This document shows positions 46,241 to 59,169 of a stretch of 64,000 nt of DNA, one piece after another. Made by a program: the position numbers and the translations under genes. How positions within the stretch are numbered: position 1 is the first letter of the stretch; every line of letters starts with the position of its first letter. Below the pieces are notes generated by a model that searched no databases, was not told the origin of the DNA, and saw only the letters and a program-made list of their open reading frames with translations. Source of the stretch: Cokeromyces recurvatus (lineage: Eukaryota; Mucoromycota; Mucoromycetes; Mucorales; Mucoraceae); NCBI RefSeq assembly GCF_025118155.1, contig NW_026251391.1, positions 437,501 through 501,500 of the forward strand. The letters run 5' to 3'.

Positions 46241-46941
46241 AGTAGAGTATTAATGAAAATAACAATATAAAAAAATAAAAATGGATGTTATTATTACGTC
46301 AAAAGAATATTAAAATAAAAAATAGCATAATCATAAATCTAAAAAAGAGGCAATAGCAGTAGCAATATATTCAAACTCCTCTTCAATATTGGACAATAAT
46401 TGTTGTTAAAAGAGCACACATTATGATTATAGGAATAGGTGTGTTTATAAAGAAAAGATAAAATAATAGTAGTCGTTTATTTTATTTGCCGCAATAATCA
46501 TGAGGTCATTCTATTGATAGATAAATAAATACATTCTTACTATTCTATTCGACTTTTTAGGTGAGATAAACTCATATAGAACAGCTTCTTCATTTTGATA
46601 TTCTCAATTTTACCTCATAAAAAGGTAGTGTTATCATGTAATAAATGACTTTTTTTCTTCTTAAACAAATACTATTAAATCAAACATTATGTCTCAAAAA
46701 TTAGCGGGCTGACTTGACAATAAGATTTTGTATTACGACAAATAAATACAATCTCCTCCTCCCCCCCCATGATCCTTTTTTTTTCTAAATACACCACAAA
46801 GTTTAAAGAAGAAAATGAGTTGTCTGTTTCTATATATACACATACATATACAGATATATAAATCTACATAATCTTAATACATCACGATATATGATGATCT
46901 ACCACATGATAAACATATAGAGAGAGAAGCAGTGCGTAGTA
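46241..46941. other. Spacer without a supported gene
   Basis: AT-rich, with (ata)n-type microsatellites near 46840-46860. It is the upstream side of the oxygenase homologue. Nothing coding is visible. Confidence 0.45.
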
Positions 46942-47126
46942 ATGAAGAAGAGTATGCATATACACAGGGTTACCCGACTCTTTGCATTTCGTGTTAAAAA
47001 GGTACAATTATAATGTATTATTATTATTATGTTATATTATCGGAGATTAAATATTTAGCACAGCAGACATCAACAGTGTTAGAAGCAGCAGTAAGCCAAC
47101 AATGGCAAAATAATAAACTAAAATAA
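46942..47126 (+). CDS. Candidate 40-residue protein encoded by a split gene
   Basis: Exon 1 46942-47001, exon 2 47064-47126. A 62-base intron (AAG|GTACAA ... GCACAG|CAG) joins them in phase 0, and the read-through frame would otherwise stop. The product starts MKKSMHIHRVTRLFAFRVKK, basic and amphipathic like a mitochondrial presequence, and ends VSQQWQNNKLK. It is too short to recognise. The splice junction and coding-like composition are the support; chance remains possible. Confidence 0.42.
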
Positions 47127-47310
47127 TATTGAAATCATTTTTTTTTTGTTTCTCCCTTTTTCTTTTTTCTTTTTTTTTTTTCTTTTATATAAATACATAT
47201 AGATATATTTATATACACATATACACATATAAATATATATATATATACATACATACATACACACATACATACACACATACATATATATACACACATTTAC
47301 ACAAATAATA

Positions 47311-49669
47311 ATGGCAGTATTTAGTCAAATTAAGAATTTTATTAAAAATGGGAAAAGTTATAATAGTCATTCAACAACCAGTTCAAAATTATCTCGACAA
47401 TCGACAGTACAAAAATATGAGACTGCCGCACGTATGGTAGAAGAAGAAAAGATAGCAAAACAAACAATGCCTAGTTATGTAGGATTAGAAAAGTACCAAT
47501 TAAAAGCTAAACTTGGAGAGTAAGGTTTTATTGATGTTGTTATTTTTTTTTGGACAAAGCAAATGAGTTTTCTTAATTTGCTTGTTTATCTAGTGGCGCA
47601 TTTTCTAAAGTATATCAAGCTATTAAGATTAGTACAAATGAAAAAGTAGCTATAAAGATTGTTCGAAAATTAGACTTGAATAATCAACAAGTAATAAGCA
47701 TTGTTAATTGATATTTATTTGTATACATATGAGTCTTTTTTTTTAAAAAAAAAATTAATATTATCTATATTACGTTATTTAGAAAGCAAGTGTCTTGAAA
47801 GAAGCACAGATTATGAGGACATTAGATCATTCTTCCATTACTAAATTATTAGACTTTATTGAAACAAAAGAGGTATAATAAGATGTTTTTTGATTTAAAT
47901 TTTCATGATTCTTTTTCCCTTTTCTTTCTTTCTTTCTTTCGTTCTTTTTTAATTCGCTTTTTTTATTTTTTTATTTTTTAATTGTTTCAAGCATTATTTC
48001 CTTGTCTTAGAATTATGTGAAGGCGGAGAAATATTTCATCAAATTGTTCGACTAACCTATTTTAGCGAAGATTTATCTCGTCATTGTATAAAACAAGTAG
48101 CAGAAGGCATTCAATATTTGCACGAAGAAAAAGGTGTTGTTCATAGGTATATAGAGATATGACACGATTATACATACATACATACATACACGCATATATG
48201 CATACATACATACATACATACTTACTTACTTGCTTGCTTTACTGTCTATAGAGATATTAAACCAGAAAATTTATTATTTGTACCTATTGAATTTAAAGAA
48301 AGAAAGGAACCTTTACCTCCTAATGAATTTGATGAACCTAAAGAAGATGAAGGCGAATTTGTAATTGGAGTCGGAGGTGGAGGTATTGGTTCAGTTAAAA
48401 TTGCTGATTTTGGATTATCAAAAGTAGTTTGGGATCAACAGACCATGACACCTTGTGGTACTGTCGGTTATACTGCCCCAGAAATAGTGAAAGACCAACG
48501 TTACTCAAAATCAGTTGACATGTGGGCATTAGGTTGTGTCTTGTATACTCTCTTATGTGGCTTCCCTCCATTTTATGATGAATCCATCAAGATATTAACA
48601 GAGAAAGTTGCAAAAGGTCAATATACTTTCTTGAGTCCATGGTGGGATAACATCTCTGATGAAGCTAAAGATTTAATTGAAAATTTACTTTGTGTGGATC
48701 CTGATAAACGATACAATATTAATGAATTTCTTGATCATCCTTGGATAAAGAATGAGGTAACTCTAGAGTAGCTCTCTATTATCACCATGCTAATCGTCTC
48801 ATCTATTTTTTTTTTTATAGAAAATGGGTAAAATAGATAAAGAGGCAATTAAAGCAAGAACGACTACAAACGACTTGAATTTAGATTTAACTTCAACACC
48901 TATGTTGACGTCTATTGAAGAAACCGGTGTTCCTGCTAATATTGAACAACGTCCTGAAACAGAAGCGGAAGCATATAAACGAATGATTCAAGAACGAATT
49001 AGAGATGAAGAAGAGTTAGAGGCGGCTGTTCCAACTATGGTTGAACCATCAAATGGTATCCCATCCGTCATTAATTCTCGTGCCAACTCATGTGCTAATT
49101 CACGAGCACCTTCTATTATTGCCTCTGGAACGACTACACCTAGACGTGATTTATTCTCTGGTGTATCCTCTATGAAGGAAATGTTTGATATTTCGTACGC
49201 TGTACATCGAATTACAGAAGAAAAAGCACGAAGAAAGAATTTAAAGCGACAACAACAGAATGATCCTCATAATAATAATCTAAACCGTCGTTCTTTATTT
49301 ATGAAGGCTATTAATGGCATGGATGAAGAAGAAGAAGAAGAAGAAGAAGAAGGTGTAATGATAACAACTGAAGATGATGAAGAGACAAGTACAGATGAAA
49401 GTTCTTCTGCCACACAAACAACAGCAGACGATGATGATGATGGTAAACAAATTGATGAACAATTAGAAGCTTTAAAAAATAAATTAAATATTGTAAATAT
49501 GGATGAATCAATTTCAGTGACGACAAACACAGAAAAGAAATATCGTCGTAAAATGATAAATCGATCTAATAAGCATGGTGGCGTCTTTGAGTTAAATATG
49601 AACAATTCCACTTTATTAGGAAGAAGAAAGATTCCCAGTGCAACTCAACCTATTGATGAACCACAATAA
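47311..49669 (+). CDS. Rck/Srk-type MAPK-activated Ser/Thr protein kinase (CAMK group)
   Basis: Six exons (47311-47519, 47594-47690, 47783-47872, 47992-48146, 48252-48756, 48821-49669), 634 residues. Kinase motifs in order: glycine loop KLGDGAFSKVY, VAIKIVRKLD, HRDIKPENLL, an unusual ~45-residue insert before the activation segment, ADFGLS, GTVGYTAPEIVKDQRYS and VDMWALGCVLYTLLCGFPPF. The insert and the PCGTVGYTAPEIV wording are characteristic of Rck1/Rck2 and S. pombe Srk1, the kinases acting below the Hog1/Sty1 stress MAP kinase. The C-terminal half is disordered, with polyglutamate (EEEEEEEEE near residue 520) and S/T-rich segments. The kinase intron at 48147-48251 contains a (cata)n microsatellite. 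Confidence 0.9.
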
Positions 49670-49780
49670 AAATAATAAATAATAATAAAATAAGGCTGGT
49701 TCCTCTTTTCCTTCTTCTTGCAAACAAACAAATAAAAAAAATATATATATATATAGTTTTATATATAAAATCCTGTTTTA

Positions 49781-51405
49781 TCAGAAAATAACTGAATTTG
49801 ATCTTGCTTTAATAGCAGAGATAAAAGCAGCATGAGACCAAGTTAAATCTCGAGCACCTCTCATAAAACCAGTAGATCGATCAAACTGTTCTGACATGGA
49901 ACCATTTCGATGCTGATGATAAGCTATTGTAGATAAAAACTTATCTGCTGCTATCTTTGTCCGCTGAATTAATTTGTCTAATTTAACTGTTCCTGGAAGG
50001 TAATGATAGGAATGAAGACGACGATGATGATGATTACAATCTTCATCATCTAGGAGATTATTTTTACAAAATAAGGCTCGATTGATATCATTAATATGAA
50101 CTCCCTTTTGTTGCCATTCTTGAATAGCAAGATAATACAATTCTGTATAGGCTGCTGTAGCAATAAACCATGGATGGCCTATAGAGACACCATAACCATC
50201 ATAGACATCTTCCGGATATCGACCTATTGAAGTTCCTAACTCTTCTTTATTCTCTAGCTGTTTATTTAAAGGATAAAGTGATTTAAACACATCTTCAATT
50301 GCCACAGCAGTTGCCAAGATTTTATCAGAGCCAGGTGTAAAGAAACCTACAAGTAAATGCATATAAATGATTATATCCTGTTATATACATCTATTTATAT
50401 AGATTTTTTTTTTACCATCATTTATTTTGGCAGCTAAATTGGCAGCTAGCAAAATGGATACATCTAAACCAGAAGGCTTCTGTATACCATGACTCCTATT
50501 CTGTGTAGTCATGATATAATTTCTTTGAGGTGACCAAAATGACTCTAACTGATTTTGGATTTGAGTTGCAGTTGATAAATAAGTTTTAATTTTAATTGGA
50601 TCAAAAGAAGAATGAAAAAAGTCAACAGCATCCAAGAGAGCACGACGCATGACCATCCACGTATAAAAATGATTCCCCTCAATTTCTTCCCAAAGATCAT
50701 AACAGGGATTTTGCCAATTTTCTGTTATATAGTCTAAATCTTTTATTATCGCGGGTGCTAAGACATCTTCCACATAATAATAATTATCTGAATAATTGGC
50801 AATAGCAATGAATGCTATCACTCTTTCAGCTGGCCCATCATTTTGGGGTCTTTAAATAGATACGCATATAAATGAACTGACTGACAGACAGACAATGTAT
50901 TATATACATATATATATATATTTATGTATTTTCTGAATTACCTTCCCCATGAACCTGAAAAAGCAGACCCATCTGGATTAAATTTAGGCTCACCAAGGCA
51001 TTGACAAACTGTTGTAGAGGTTATCTGTTGAGTATGTATTTGAAAATGTACATAATCTTCAAGTAAATCAAAGGTCAATACATTGTTTTCATCTTCTTCT
51101 AATAATGCAGTTAATACACGTGCAACTAATGCAGCATCTCTTGTCCAAGTATAAAAATAATCAGGTTTAAAAGTGGATAATGAAGCAGCAAAGAATCCTC
51201 TGACTGATCCTGGTGGATTTATATTATTTTTCATGATTTCTATACTTATTGGCTCTTGTTGAGTGATCCAAGTCTGAAGATTTAAAGTAGTCACTTCATT
51301 CTTATTCGCACTTATGATAGGAACTGAAGGTTTAATGATGATATGATTAAAGCCATAGTAAAATAAGCTGGTTACTAATATAAAAAGCAAATAGCCTATG
51401 AACAT
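49781..51405 (-). CDS. GH15 glucoamylase with N-terminal signal anchor
   Basis: Three exons (51405-50942, 50849-50416, 50346-49781), 487 residues. It starts with a hydrophobic N-terminus (residues 1-25) that is a signal peptide or anchor. GH15 landmarks are all visible: [30 protein letters not shown], the general acid in [16 protein letters not shown], and the base in [20 protein letters not shown]. There is no C-terminal starch-binding domain. It releases glucose from the non-reducing ends of starch-like glucans outside the cell or at its surface. In GPAERV a glutamate replaces the leucine common in the family. It converges with the Rck/Srk kinase (111 bases between stops). Confidence 0.93.
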
Positions 51406-52129
51406 AATAAAAAAAAGGGAAAGAGTGAAAAAAAAAATTTATTAAAAGTATGTATATTTTTATAACTGCTGATATCAACAAGCATGAACTGCGGACTTTT
51501 ATAATATTACAACTACAAGAATAGAATGCTACTTTTTATAGTTCTTTATGAAAGAAAAAAAAAACGTGTAAATACAAGCCTTTCTTTTCTGAAATAAAAT
51601 AGATATACAAATACATAAGGAAAAGGCTAATAATATTTCATTTTTCTTTAGTTTCCTTCCTTTCTTTTTTTTTTTGCCTGCATAAAAAAAACATGCATCT
51701 TGTACACGTGACCTTTTATTTTTATTTTAAACACGAATCGATTTAATTGAAAATACGCATGTTTTAACTTTTTTTTTCCAATAACAGTGGTATGAACCAT
51801 AAAGTAAAAAAAAAAAAAAAAAGCTAAATTCAATTATTTCGTTCTTCTATAGTAGAAAAGAGAAAAACTCTTAATTGGCTAATAAAGTTAGTCATGGATT
51901 ATCATTCTTAAAACCCTATGTTGTCAATAAATAACATATGCCAGCTTGTTGTTCCACACTTTTAAGGCTTTTAGTTGTAGGATAGAGAATATGTATGTTA
52001 TACTAAAAGATTAAAATACAGAATATATGGCTTAGCTTGAACGAGCATAAATAATATGTCTTTTTGAATCATTTATTATTGGTTAAAAGTAGATTTGTAA
52101 TTTTTTTTTTTAATCATGATAAAGGACAC
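51406..52129. other. Spacer without a supported gene
   Basis: AT-rich 0.7 kb on the upstream side of the glucoamylase and the 3' side of Rex4; A/T runs near 51660-51680 and 51808-51822. No ORF of interest. Confidence 0.45.
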
Positions 52130-53329
52130 TTATTCTTCATCTTCCTCAGAATCAAAATCAGAACTATCATCATCATTAGATGAATTATTATCAGATAAAT
52201 GTTCTTCTTTTTTGACAATGCTTTTCGTAAATGACACTTTTTTTCTTTTCATCTTTTCAGCTGCTTTCTCTTCTTTAGCTAACAGTTTTTTGATAATCAA
52301 ACCTGAACGTGCTCCAAATGACTTTTCCCATTCATTTTTAACACTTTTATAAAGTTGAATTGTAAAACGAGCATCTTCAACAGAAGAGTGGCTCCCTGAT
52401 TGGATTGTGATACCCAATAATTCTTTTACAAGCATTTTTAAACCTGGAGTTCTTCCCTTTGCTAGTTTACGAAAAGGTTTATAACGTGAAGTGTCACGAA
52501 TTAACAAGCTAGGATGAGATAACATTAAAGCCTGTAAATCATTATAGACAGCATGACCAATTAAGATACGGTTACGAATGATAGAAGCTACCTTGAATTG
52601 AGCTTCTTTAAACGTTAAGGCGTCGTCAGATTCGATATGATGAGCTTCAATACCACTCACTTTTGTACGATAATCAGTGACCTTTTCCTGAGGTTTAACA
52701 TAACAATCTAATATAACTGCACCATTAAAGTTGACAATCGAAACACGTGCCAATGCAGACTCAACACCATCGGGCCCAACTCCCACCATTTCACAATCAA
52801 TAGCAACATATTTACCGAGTTTAGCTGCTTCACCTGAAGCAGATTCCATCTCGGCCACTATTGCTTTCTTTTTTAATCGTTGTTCTTTTGTAGTTATCTT
52901 GGGTGCATACACTGTTTTTAAAGTATCTTCATCTATATCCTCTGCAAACCATAACTCATCTTTATTGGGTATCGTTGTTGTTTCTTGCTCTTTTTTAGCT
53001 TGCTGTTGTAATTTTATAGTTTTCAATTTCCTAAATGTGAATATATTACATGAGTTATTTTGAATGTAAATTTAAGTTTTAAGGCGTCCATCAATTACTC
53101 TATTTTTTGCTTCTTATTAAAGCCTTTGTAATTAGGACTAATTTCAAATTCGTCTGTTTTTCTTTTCTTATTTGTATCCTTTTTAGAAGCTACGATCTAC
53201 ATGGATCTAGATTAATTTAAATTTTTTTTTTTCTTTCTTTTAATTCATTTAAATAATTATTACAGGTAATAACTTTTTCCAATTAGAAGAAGGTATAGGT
53301 TTTGTTGTATTTTTTCCTCCTTTAGCCAT
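52130..53329 (-). CDS. REX4: RNA exonuclease Rex4
   Basis: Three exons (53329-53264, 53196-53099, 53030-52130), 354 residues. The DEDDh exonuclease motifs are complete: [15 protein letters not shown] (first D and E), [14 protein letters not shown] (second D) and [13 protein letters not shown] (H and last D). The basic N-terminus ([18 protein letters not shown]) and a C-terminal acidic tail fit a nucleolar protein. Rex4 trims pre-rRNA in yeast and influences processing at ITS1. The first two exons are short, but both junctions keep the frame and restore a family-like N-terminus. Same strand as the bZIP and Nop14 genes, but the large gaps argue against linkage. Confidence 0.92.
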
Positions 53330-54892
53330 TATAGGATATGTATATGAATAAAATTATAAATAATAAATAATAAATAATAATAAATAAATAAATAAATAAT
53401 AATAAAAAAAAAATCGGTGGCTTTTCATGTATTTTGAATCATGAAATTAATAAATTTTTAAAAGGATACTTTAACTTTCCTTGAAAAAAAAATAAAAATA
53501 AAATAAAATAAAGCAGCATTATTTCACGTCAAGTATGAGGTTTAAACCTGTATAATTATTAAATAAGAAGCATAGTAAGTAATGATATACAAATTAAGAT
53601 GTGTATAGTTAGTATAATCTCTATTCTTGTTGTTGTTATGAATATTATTACATAACTTAAATAGACCCTGAGATAGTTCATGTAGGGTAAATCATGTATC
53701 CCTCTGCCCCCGCCTCCTTTTATTTATTATTATTTACCTAATCTATAACTAACATACATATATCCATCATGTGGATAAAAAGAGTATAACTAATTATGTA
53801 TTTATTTTAGATGGTTTTATCAACTAATACGTATGAGGATTATGACTATGATAAAACTATTGTTCAGTTATGATGGTAGAAGAAGAAGTAGTAGCAGTAG
53901 TAGCAGTAGTAGCAGTAATAGTAGCAGTAGCAGTAGTAGCAGTAGTAGCAGTAGCAGTAGTAGCAGTAGCAGTAGCAGTAGCAGTAGCAGTAGCAGTAGA
54001 AGTTTAATCACATCATTACCTACTATCAATAGTAATAGTTCTTGGCATAATTTTATCTTCTCTTCCTATAATTAAAATACAATACAATAGTATAAAAATC
54101 CCTTGATTTATCATTAAATACTCAACCATGACATAAAGAATTCTCTTTTATTTAATTAATATATCAGATATATATTTATATAAAGGGCATAGTTTTTCCT
54201 ATTTGCGCACTTGGGAAGTTAGATTCATTATTGTCATTACTTTATTAACGAGGTGTCTTTTGCTAATAATAATAAATACTGTAATTTATTTTATCAAACT
54301 CTCTTCACTATTATTATTATTATAATAGGATAAATTTGTATACGCAATATTATTTATCTTGTATTAAATGACTAAGCCTACCTAAGTTAAAATCAGAAAA
54401 AAAAAAATTATGCTATTATTATGCTCAACATAATATGCCAATAATAGTGCGCAAATTTATTATTATTATTATGATAGAGTATAACTTTATAATAGTTTAT
54501 TGTTGTTGTTGATTTATTAACTTGCTTTCATATATATCATAATCATTATAATAAAGGTATTGGCTTATTTTTATTTATTAACATACATAAAGGTAGTGTT
54601 TTGATATATTTATATAACAGCTATCAAAATTGATATTACTACAGAGTCTAGATCACATTGCTTTAATGATACTAACTAGTATAAAAAGTATATTACAGAG
54701 TATGACAAAGTTAAATAACAGTTAATAATTTGGTGAAACTCGGTTCGGTTAACAAAAAAAAAAAAAAAAAGAAACGTCATTTATTTTAAGGGGAGAAGAA
54801 AGGTGGTAGTATTATTATTAATCGAGATAAAAACAACCAAATAAAGTAGTCATAATAGATCCATTATATTGGTTATTCATGCTATAAAATAC

Positions 54893-54923
<31 letters not shown>

Positions 54924-55655
54924 TTTTTTCTCGGTATAAAATTATGTCATAATATCGTTTTTTATTTTGGATCCTTTTTTTTTTAGAATAACTTTATATC
55001 CCGCTTTCCTTTCCATGCTGTTATTTCACCTTAGCACAGACATACACACGATCCTCCCCCAAGTTGGTTAATATAACAAGGTTACTCATGCTATAGAACA
55101 ATTTAGAAGAAGCTTCATAATATATGAAAAAAAGATTTATTCAGACCCCGAATATTTATTGTTAATAGATCCTTGTAATACAGATCAATCATCATTTTTT
55201 AAAGGAAAAAAAACCGCTAAGTTATAAACATGGAAACTTCAATATGTACTTTTTTTTTTTAAAGAAAAAAACAATGAAAATGAAAAAAATAAAATAAAAT
55301 AAATGTATTCTTTTATTATTACTATGTATGTACATATAGAGAAGGGATTGCAAAATAGAAAGAAAAAGATAAATAGTAAATATCATGTATACTATTGGAT
55401 AAAAAAAAAAAGAACAAATATAGGGGGAGGGAAAAAAAATTGCATAGAGACAAAATCTCTGATTCTAATTTAAAAGTGATTCATGATGGCATAAGAAGTA
55501 ACGAGCGAGAAAAGGACTTTTTTTTTTGAGTTACAATGAAAAATGATAAGCGAAGAAAAGAAAAGAAAAGGAAATGCCATATTTTTTTTGTATTACAAGC
55601 GTGTGTGTGTGTATGTACTGAAAATCGGTGTAAAAGAAGCCAAAACTTTTTTTTT
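53330..55655. other. Gene-poor spacer, 2.3 kb
   Basis: Dominated by the (agt/agc)n repeat near 53876-54000, A26 at 54893-54918 and many short trinucleotide runs. A 20-codon ORF (53811) and the 80-codon serine ORF across the repeat are the only open frames with coding-like features; I do not call either a gene. Confidence 0.45.
53884..54002 (+). repeat. (AGY)n trinucleotide repeat, about 38 units
   Basis: Nearly every unit is agt or agc; one aat interrupts. Variation is confined to the third base, so in one frame every unit is serine. An 80-codon ORF (53833-54075) spans the array, with a YDGRRRS start and a TSLPTINSNSSWHNF end. Tandem microsatellite expansion is the simpler explanation. Confidence 0.85.
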
Positions 55656-57038
55656 TTAAGATTCATTAGTGTGATTTTGTGAAAAATAGTCATTGGGTTG
55701 AGACTTATTGATGACTGTGTTAAGAAAAGGTGTCAAACCGGTAGATGTTTCCGAGAAAGAAGGCATAGTATTGGATTTGAATGAAGTAGGATGATAAGGT
55801 ATATTACTGCCAGATACTAGAGAACTTCTTCTTGAATATGATAAATCATTATTAGCATTTGTGGGCACTACATTATTTGTAATTTCAGCAGATGTTTTAC
55901 GAAGATATGCTTGCTATTTAGTATTAATATATGTATATGTATATACAAATATAAAAAGAAGATAAATTAAAATTAAATAAACTAGGAAAATATTTCTTTT
56001 TTTTTTCTTTACCACTGATTCACAGTTACAATTGCCATGTGTAAGAAGTAAATTACGTAAATACATGCTTTCTTCTTTAAGTTGTGCAACTAAAGCACGG
56101 AGCTCTTCATTGTAAGCATTTTGAATTTCAGCTTTATGTTCAAGCTCTTGCATCCAATTCTTTTTCTTTTGACGGCATTTATAAGCTATTATATGTATAT
56201 ATTTCATTGTTAAAGAAGAATTCTATTTTATCAATGACTGATGTCTATATACCTGCAACACGATTGCGTTCTAAAAACTTCTTTCTACGTTCTTCTGCAT
56301 CATCACCTTCAAATACAATACGTCTCTTACGACCACTGTGTACAGAAGTCGTTTTGATTATCTTTGATTCATCTTCTTTTTCTTGTTTGACAGATTTAGT
56401 GGATTGCTGTTGAGAGTGATTACTATTGCTGTTACTGTTACTGTTACTGTTACTGTTACTGTTGCTGTTGCTGTTGTTAGCAGCTGTTGATTGATATCTT
56501 TTTGACCTTTTGCATGATTCTGAAGAATTTGTATTATTCTGAAGATTATTAACAAGAGTATTAGCAGGTGCAATAACTTCTGGCTGAGGCGAGGTACGTA
56601 AGTTATGCTCAGAATTTAAGCTAAAAGAAGAACTAGAAGTGCTAGGACTATGACTAAGAGACATAGGAGGAGTAGGAGGAGTATGGATCATAGCCATCTC
56701 AGGTTCGGGTGAATGGCTGTAGATAAAGCCTGTATCACCTAATGTTGGACTAGCTTCTATAGGCCATTTCAATGAAGAAGTCTCATTCATTTTCATTGGG
56801 TTTGTATTATTGTTATTGGTACGTTGCTGAAAGTTGCAATCAAAGGGGTTAATTTCATTTTGAATAACTCCATTTAAACTGGGTGTAAGATTCCATTCTC
56901 CATTTTCAATCAAGAAGCGTGTAGGAGTTGCAATGGCAACTGTATTGTCTAATAATAAACTTATTTTGTTAGTAAAAAAAAAAAAAATTGAATAGACAAA
57001 ATAAAACAAAACAAAAAAAAATCACCATCTGTCATCAT
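55656..57038 (-). CDS. bZIP transcription factor, ATF/CREB (Atf1/Sko1) type
   Basis: Four exons (57038-57026, 56948-56253, 56185-56013, 55913-55656), 379 residues. The basic region and leucine zipper span the exon 2/3 junction: RRKKFLERNRVA joins AYKCRQKKKNWMQ, keeping the N-x7-R motif, and the zipper follows (LEHKAEIQNAYNEELRALVA). The N-terminal half has S/T-P motifs (HTPPTPPMS) of the kind targeted by MAP kinases, and an (NS)n run around residue 190. Fungal relatives act downstream of Hog1/Sty1 and bind CRE sites; nothing in this window shows its targets. The first exon is only 13 bases (MMTD) but splices in phase. Confidence 0.88.
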
Positions 57039-57405
57039 TTTTGAGTAGTTTCTATTTAATAAATACAATTGTTTTTAAAAATAAATAAATAAGATGTTGC
57101 TGATATAATTAATACAAAAGAAGAAAAAAAAAGTAGGCAAGAAAGAAAAAAAAAGAAGCTATAAAGAGTTGAACTTTCTTGTCTCTTCTATTTTATATAT
57201 AAATAAAAAAAAAAGTTTTCTGAAGTTCAAATTGTCAAACATTTCAAAGTTATTTTTTTTTTTCGGATCACCAAAGGTCAATGCAGTAAAGTTTGCATGA
57301 TGTCATTTATAGATTTTCTTTGCGGGAGATGTAAGTTAGTATTTTTTAGACTTCATATGATATCATTCTCCGGCCCATTAATAACTTGTTATTTGAGAGC
57401 AGGAA

Positions 57406-57449
<44 letters not shown>

Positions 57450-59169
57450 CTTAAAGAATATGCATACAACTATGTTTTTCTATTGAACAATTAATAAATG
57501 GAATAAAAAAAAAGACTTTTATTAAAAGCTAATTCTTTTTTATTTTTTATTTTTATTTTTATTTTTATTTTTATTTTTATTTTTATTTTTATTTTTATTT
57601 TTTATTTTATTTTTTATTTTATTTTATTTTATTTTTTATTTTTTTTTATTTTTTGCATATTATATAATGTGTAATATGCCTGCATATACAAACTGTAAAT
57701 AATGAAAGAATATTGATTATACTTGTTTTGTATTGTTTTTTATTCTTTTCGAACAATAACTATTATAAGAAAACTTTGTACAACTAAATCGAAATAATAC
57801 ACACACAATATCTTGTTTTTTTTTCTGCTTTTAATCTGCAGCAAAATAATAATACTAACAAGTCCATTGAGATAACAACTTAATTAAAGTACCAAACCTT
57901 TTTAGTCTGTCTAAATTACTTTGAATAATTTGGGTTTAAAAAAAAAAAAGTAAAAAAAAAAAGAAAAAAAAAGAAAATAAAATTTCGAAAATGCTCTATT
58001 TTGCTGTGTTGCAGCTATTCATAATTAAACTTTATACAGGAAATGAAAATAATAATAAATGGTGAGAAGAAGAAGGCTACGTCGTTCGATTTTTAAGGGG
58101 CCAATCAAATGAATGACCAACTTGTAAAGTCTCTTTTTTTTTTTTCTTATTTCACAAGCTATTTACAAGAAATACGGAAAAAAGAATATCAAAGAAAGAA
58201 ATAAAATTATTTCGATTTATTAATAATAACAGTTGCCTTAACAACAATAACCAAGGCACTGGGATAAAAGCCCCTTTATTATTATGATTGTTATTATAAT
58301 TATTATAGTTTACTTGTTTACTTACTTTACACATAACAACCATTTCTTTATCGATATGTCTTAATTTAAAGAAAATCAAAAGGAGGAACCCAGCAACAGG
58401 ATATTATTAATTTTATTACATTTCTTTTTTTTTTTGTTTTTGTTTTTTTTAGGAACTCAGCAGTTGTTGATCAACAACAGGCAAATTGATGCTGGGGTTA
58501 ATAATAGGCGGATTTAAATATTCGAATAAAGAAGAACAATTTTATTTTAATCTTCGGGTTAAAATTCCGAAGAACCAATATATTGGTAATGCATGGGGAA
58601 AATGACATAGGAAGATAAAATAAATACATTTGTGGATAACTTTATAAAAAAAAAACTTGTACGGATATTTGTCAAAATGATTAATAAGTTGTATAAACAA
58701 TGAGATAAATTACCCTTATTTATTTATCGAAGCAAGTATGGAAATAAAAGAATAAATAAATAAAATAAATAAAAAATAAATAAAATAAAAACAATAAAAA
58801 ATGGAAAGGCATGAATGCTTATAATGCGTACTATTATAAATTTCTATAATGAAAATCCTTTATTATAGGGAATATATAATAGTTTCAATTAACTAAATAT
58901 GTAGCTATCGTCTTCTTTCTCTCTTTTTTTTCTGTACAGTGTTTGCTACCCTTATTTCCTTTCTTTACCCCTCCCCCTCCTTCTCTTCCTCTCCTCCCCC
59001 CCAAAAAAAAAGTCAGTCAGAAAATGAAGTAGCTTTTAAGATAACTTAAATCTTAAAGTATCACTGAGATTTAAATTTTATTCTATAGTTTAACTTTATA
59101 TGGAAAAATCATAGAAAAGTAGAGGCATGCATTATATATATATCTACATATTTATATATATTTAATATT
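57039..59169. other. Gene-poor spacer with satellite-like sequence
   Basis: Upstream of the bZIP gene and downstream of Nop14. Contains A37 (57409-57445), a (TTTTTA)n array (57535-57656), an exact 16-base palindrome (58463-58478) and a ggccaatcaaatg CCAAT-type sequence near 58100. No supported ORF. Confidence 0.5.
57535..57656. repeat. (TTTTTA)n simple repeat
   Basis: About twenty copies of ttttta/tttta, first regular then degenerating. AT-only, with no coding content. Confidence 0.9.

Noticed and set aside
49267..49611. Minus-strand serine-rich ORF opposite the kinase tail
   Set aside because: Shadow of the polyglutamate/aspartate-coding stretch of the kinase; no other support.
53811..53873. 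20-codon ORF starting MVLSTNTYEDYDYD next to the AGY repeat
   Set aside because: Ends at once in TGA and overlaps the serine ORF in another frame; too short to support.
57297..57494. 65-codon ORF across A37
   Set aside because: Most of it is the homopolymer, giving a lysine run; no upstream signals or family match.
58152..58400. Minus-strand fragment with a GTAAGT donor (ends MVVMCK)
   Set aside because: Joining to the nearest acceptor gives only a ~20-residue product and the upstream frame closes; too little to call a gene.
58463..58478. Exact 16-base palindrome gttgttga/tcaacaac
   Set aside because: A neat palindrome, but single, with no partner sites or adjacent gene start; expected occasionally in 64 kb of biased sequence.
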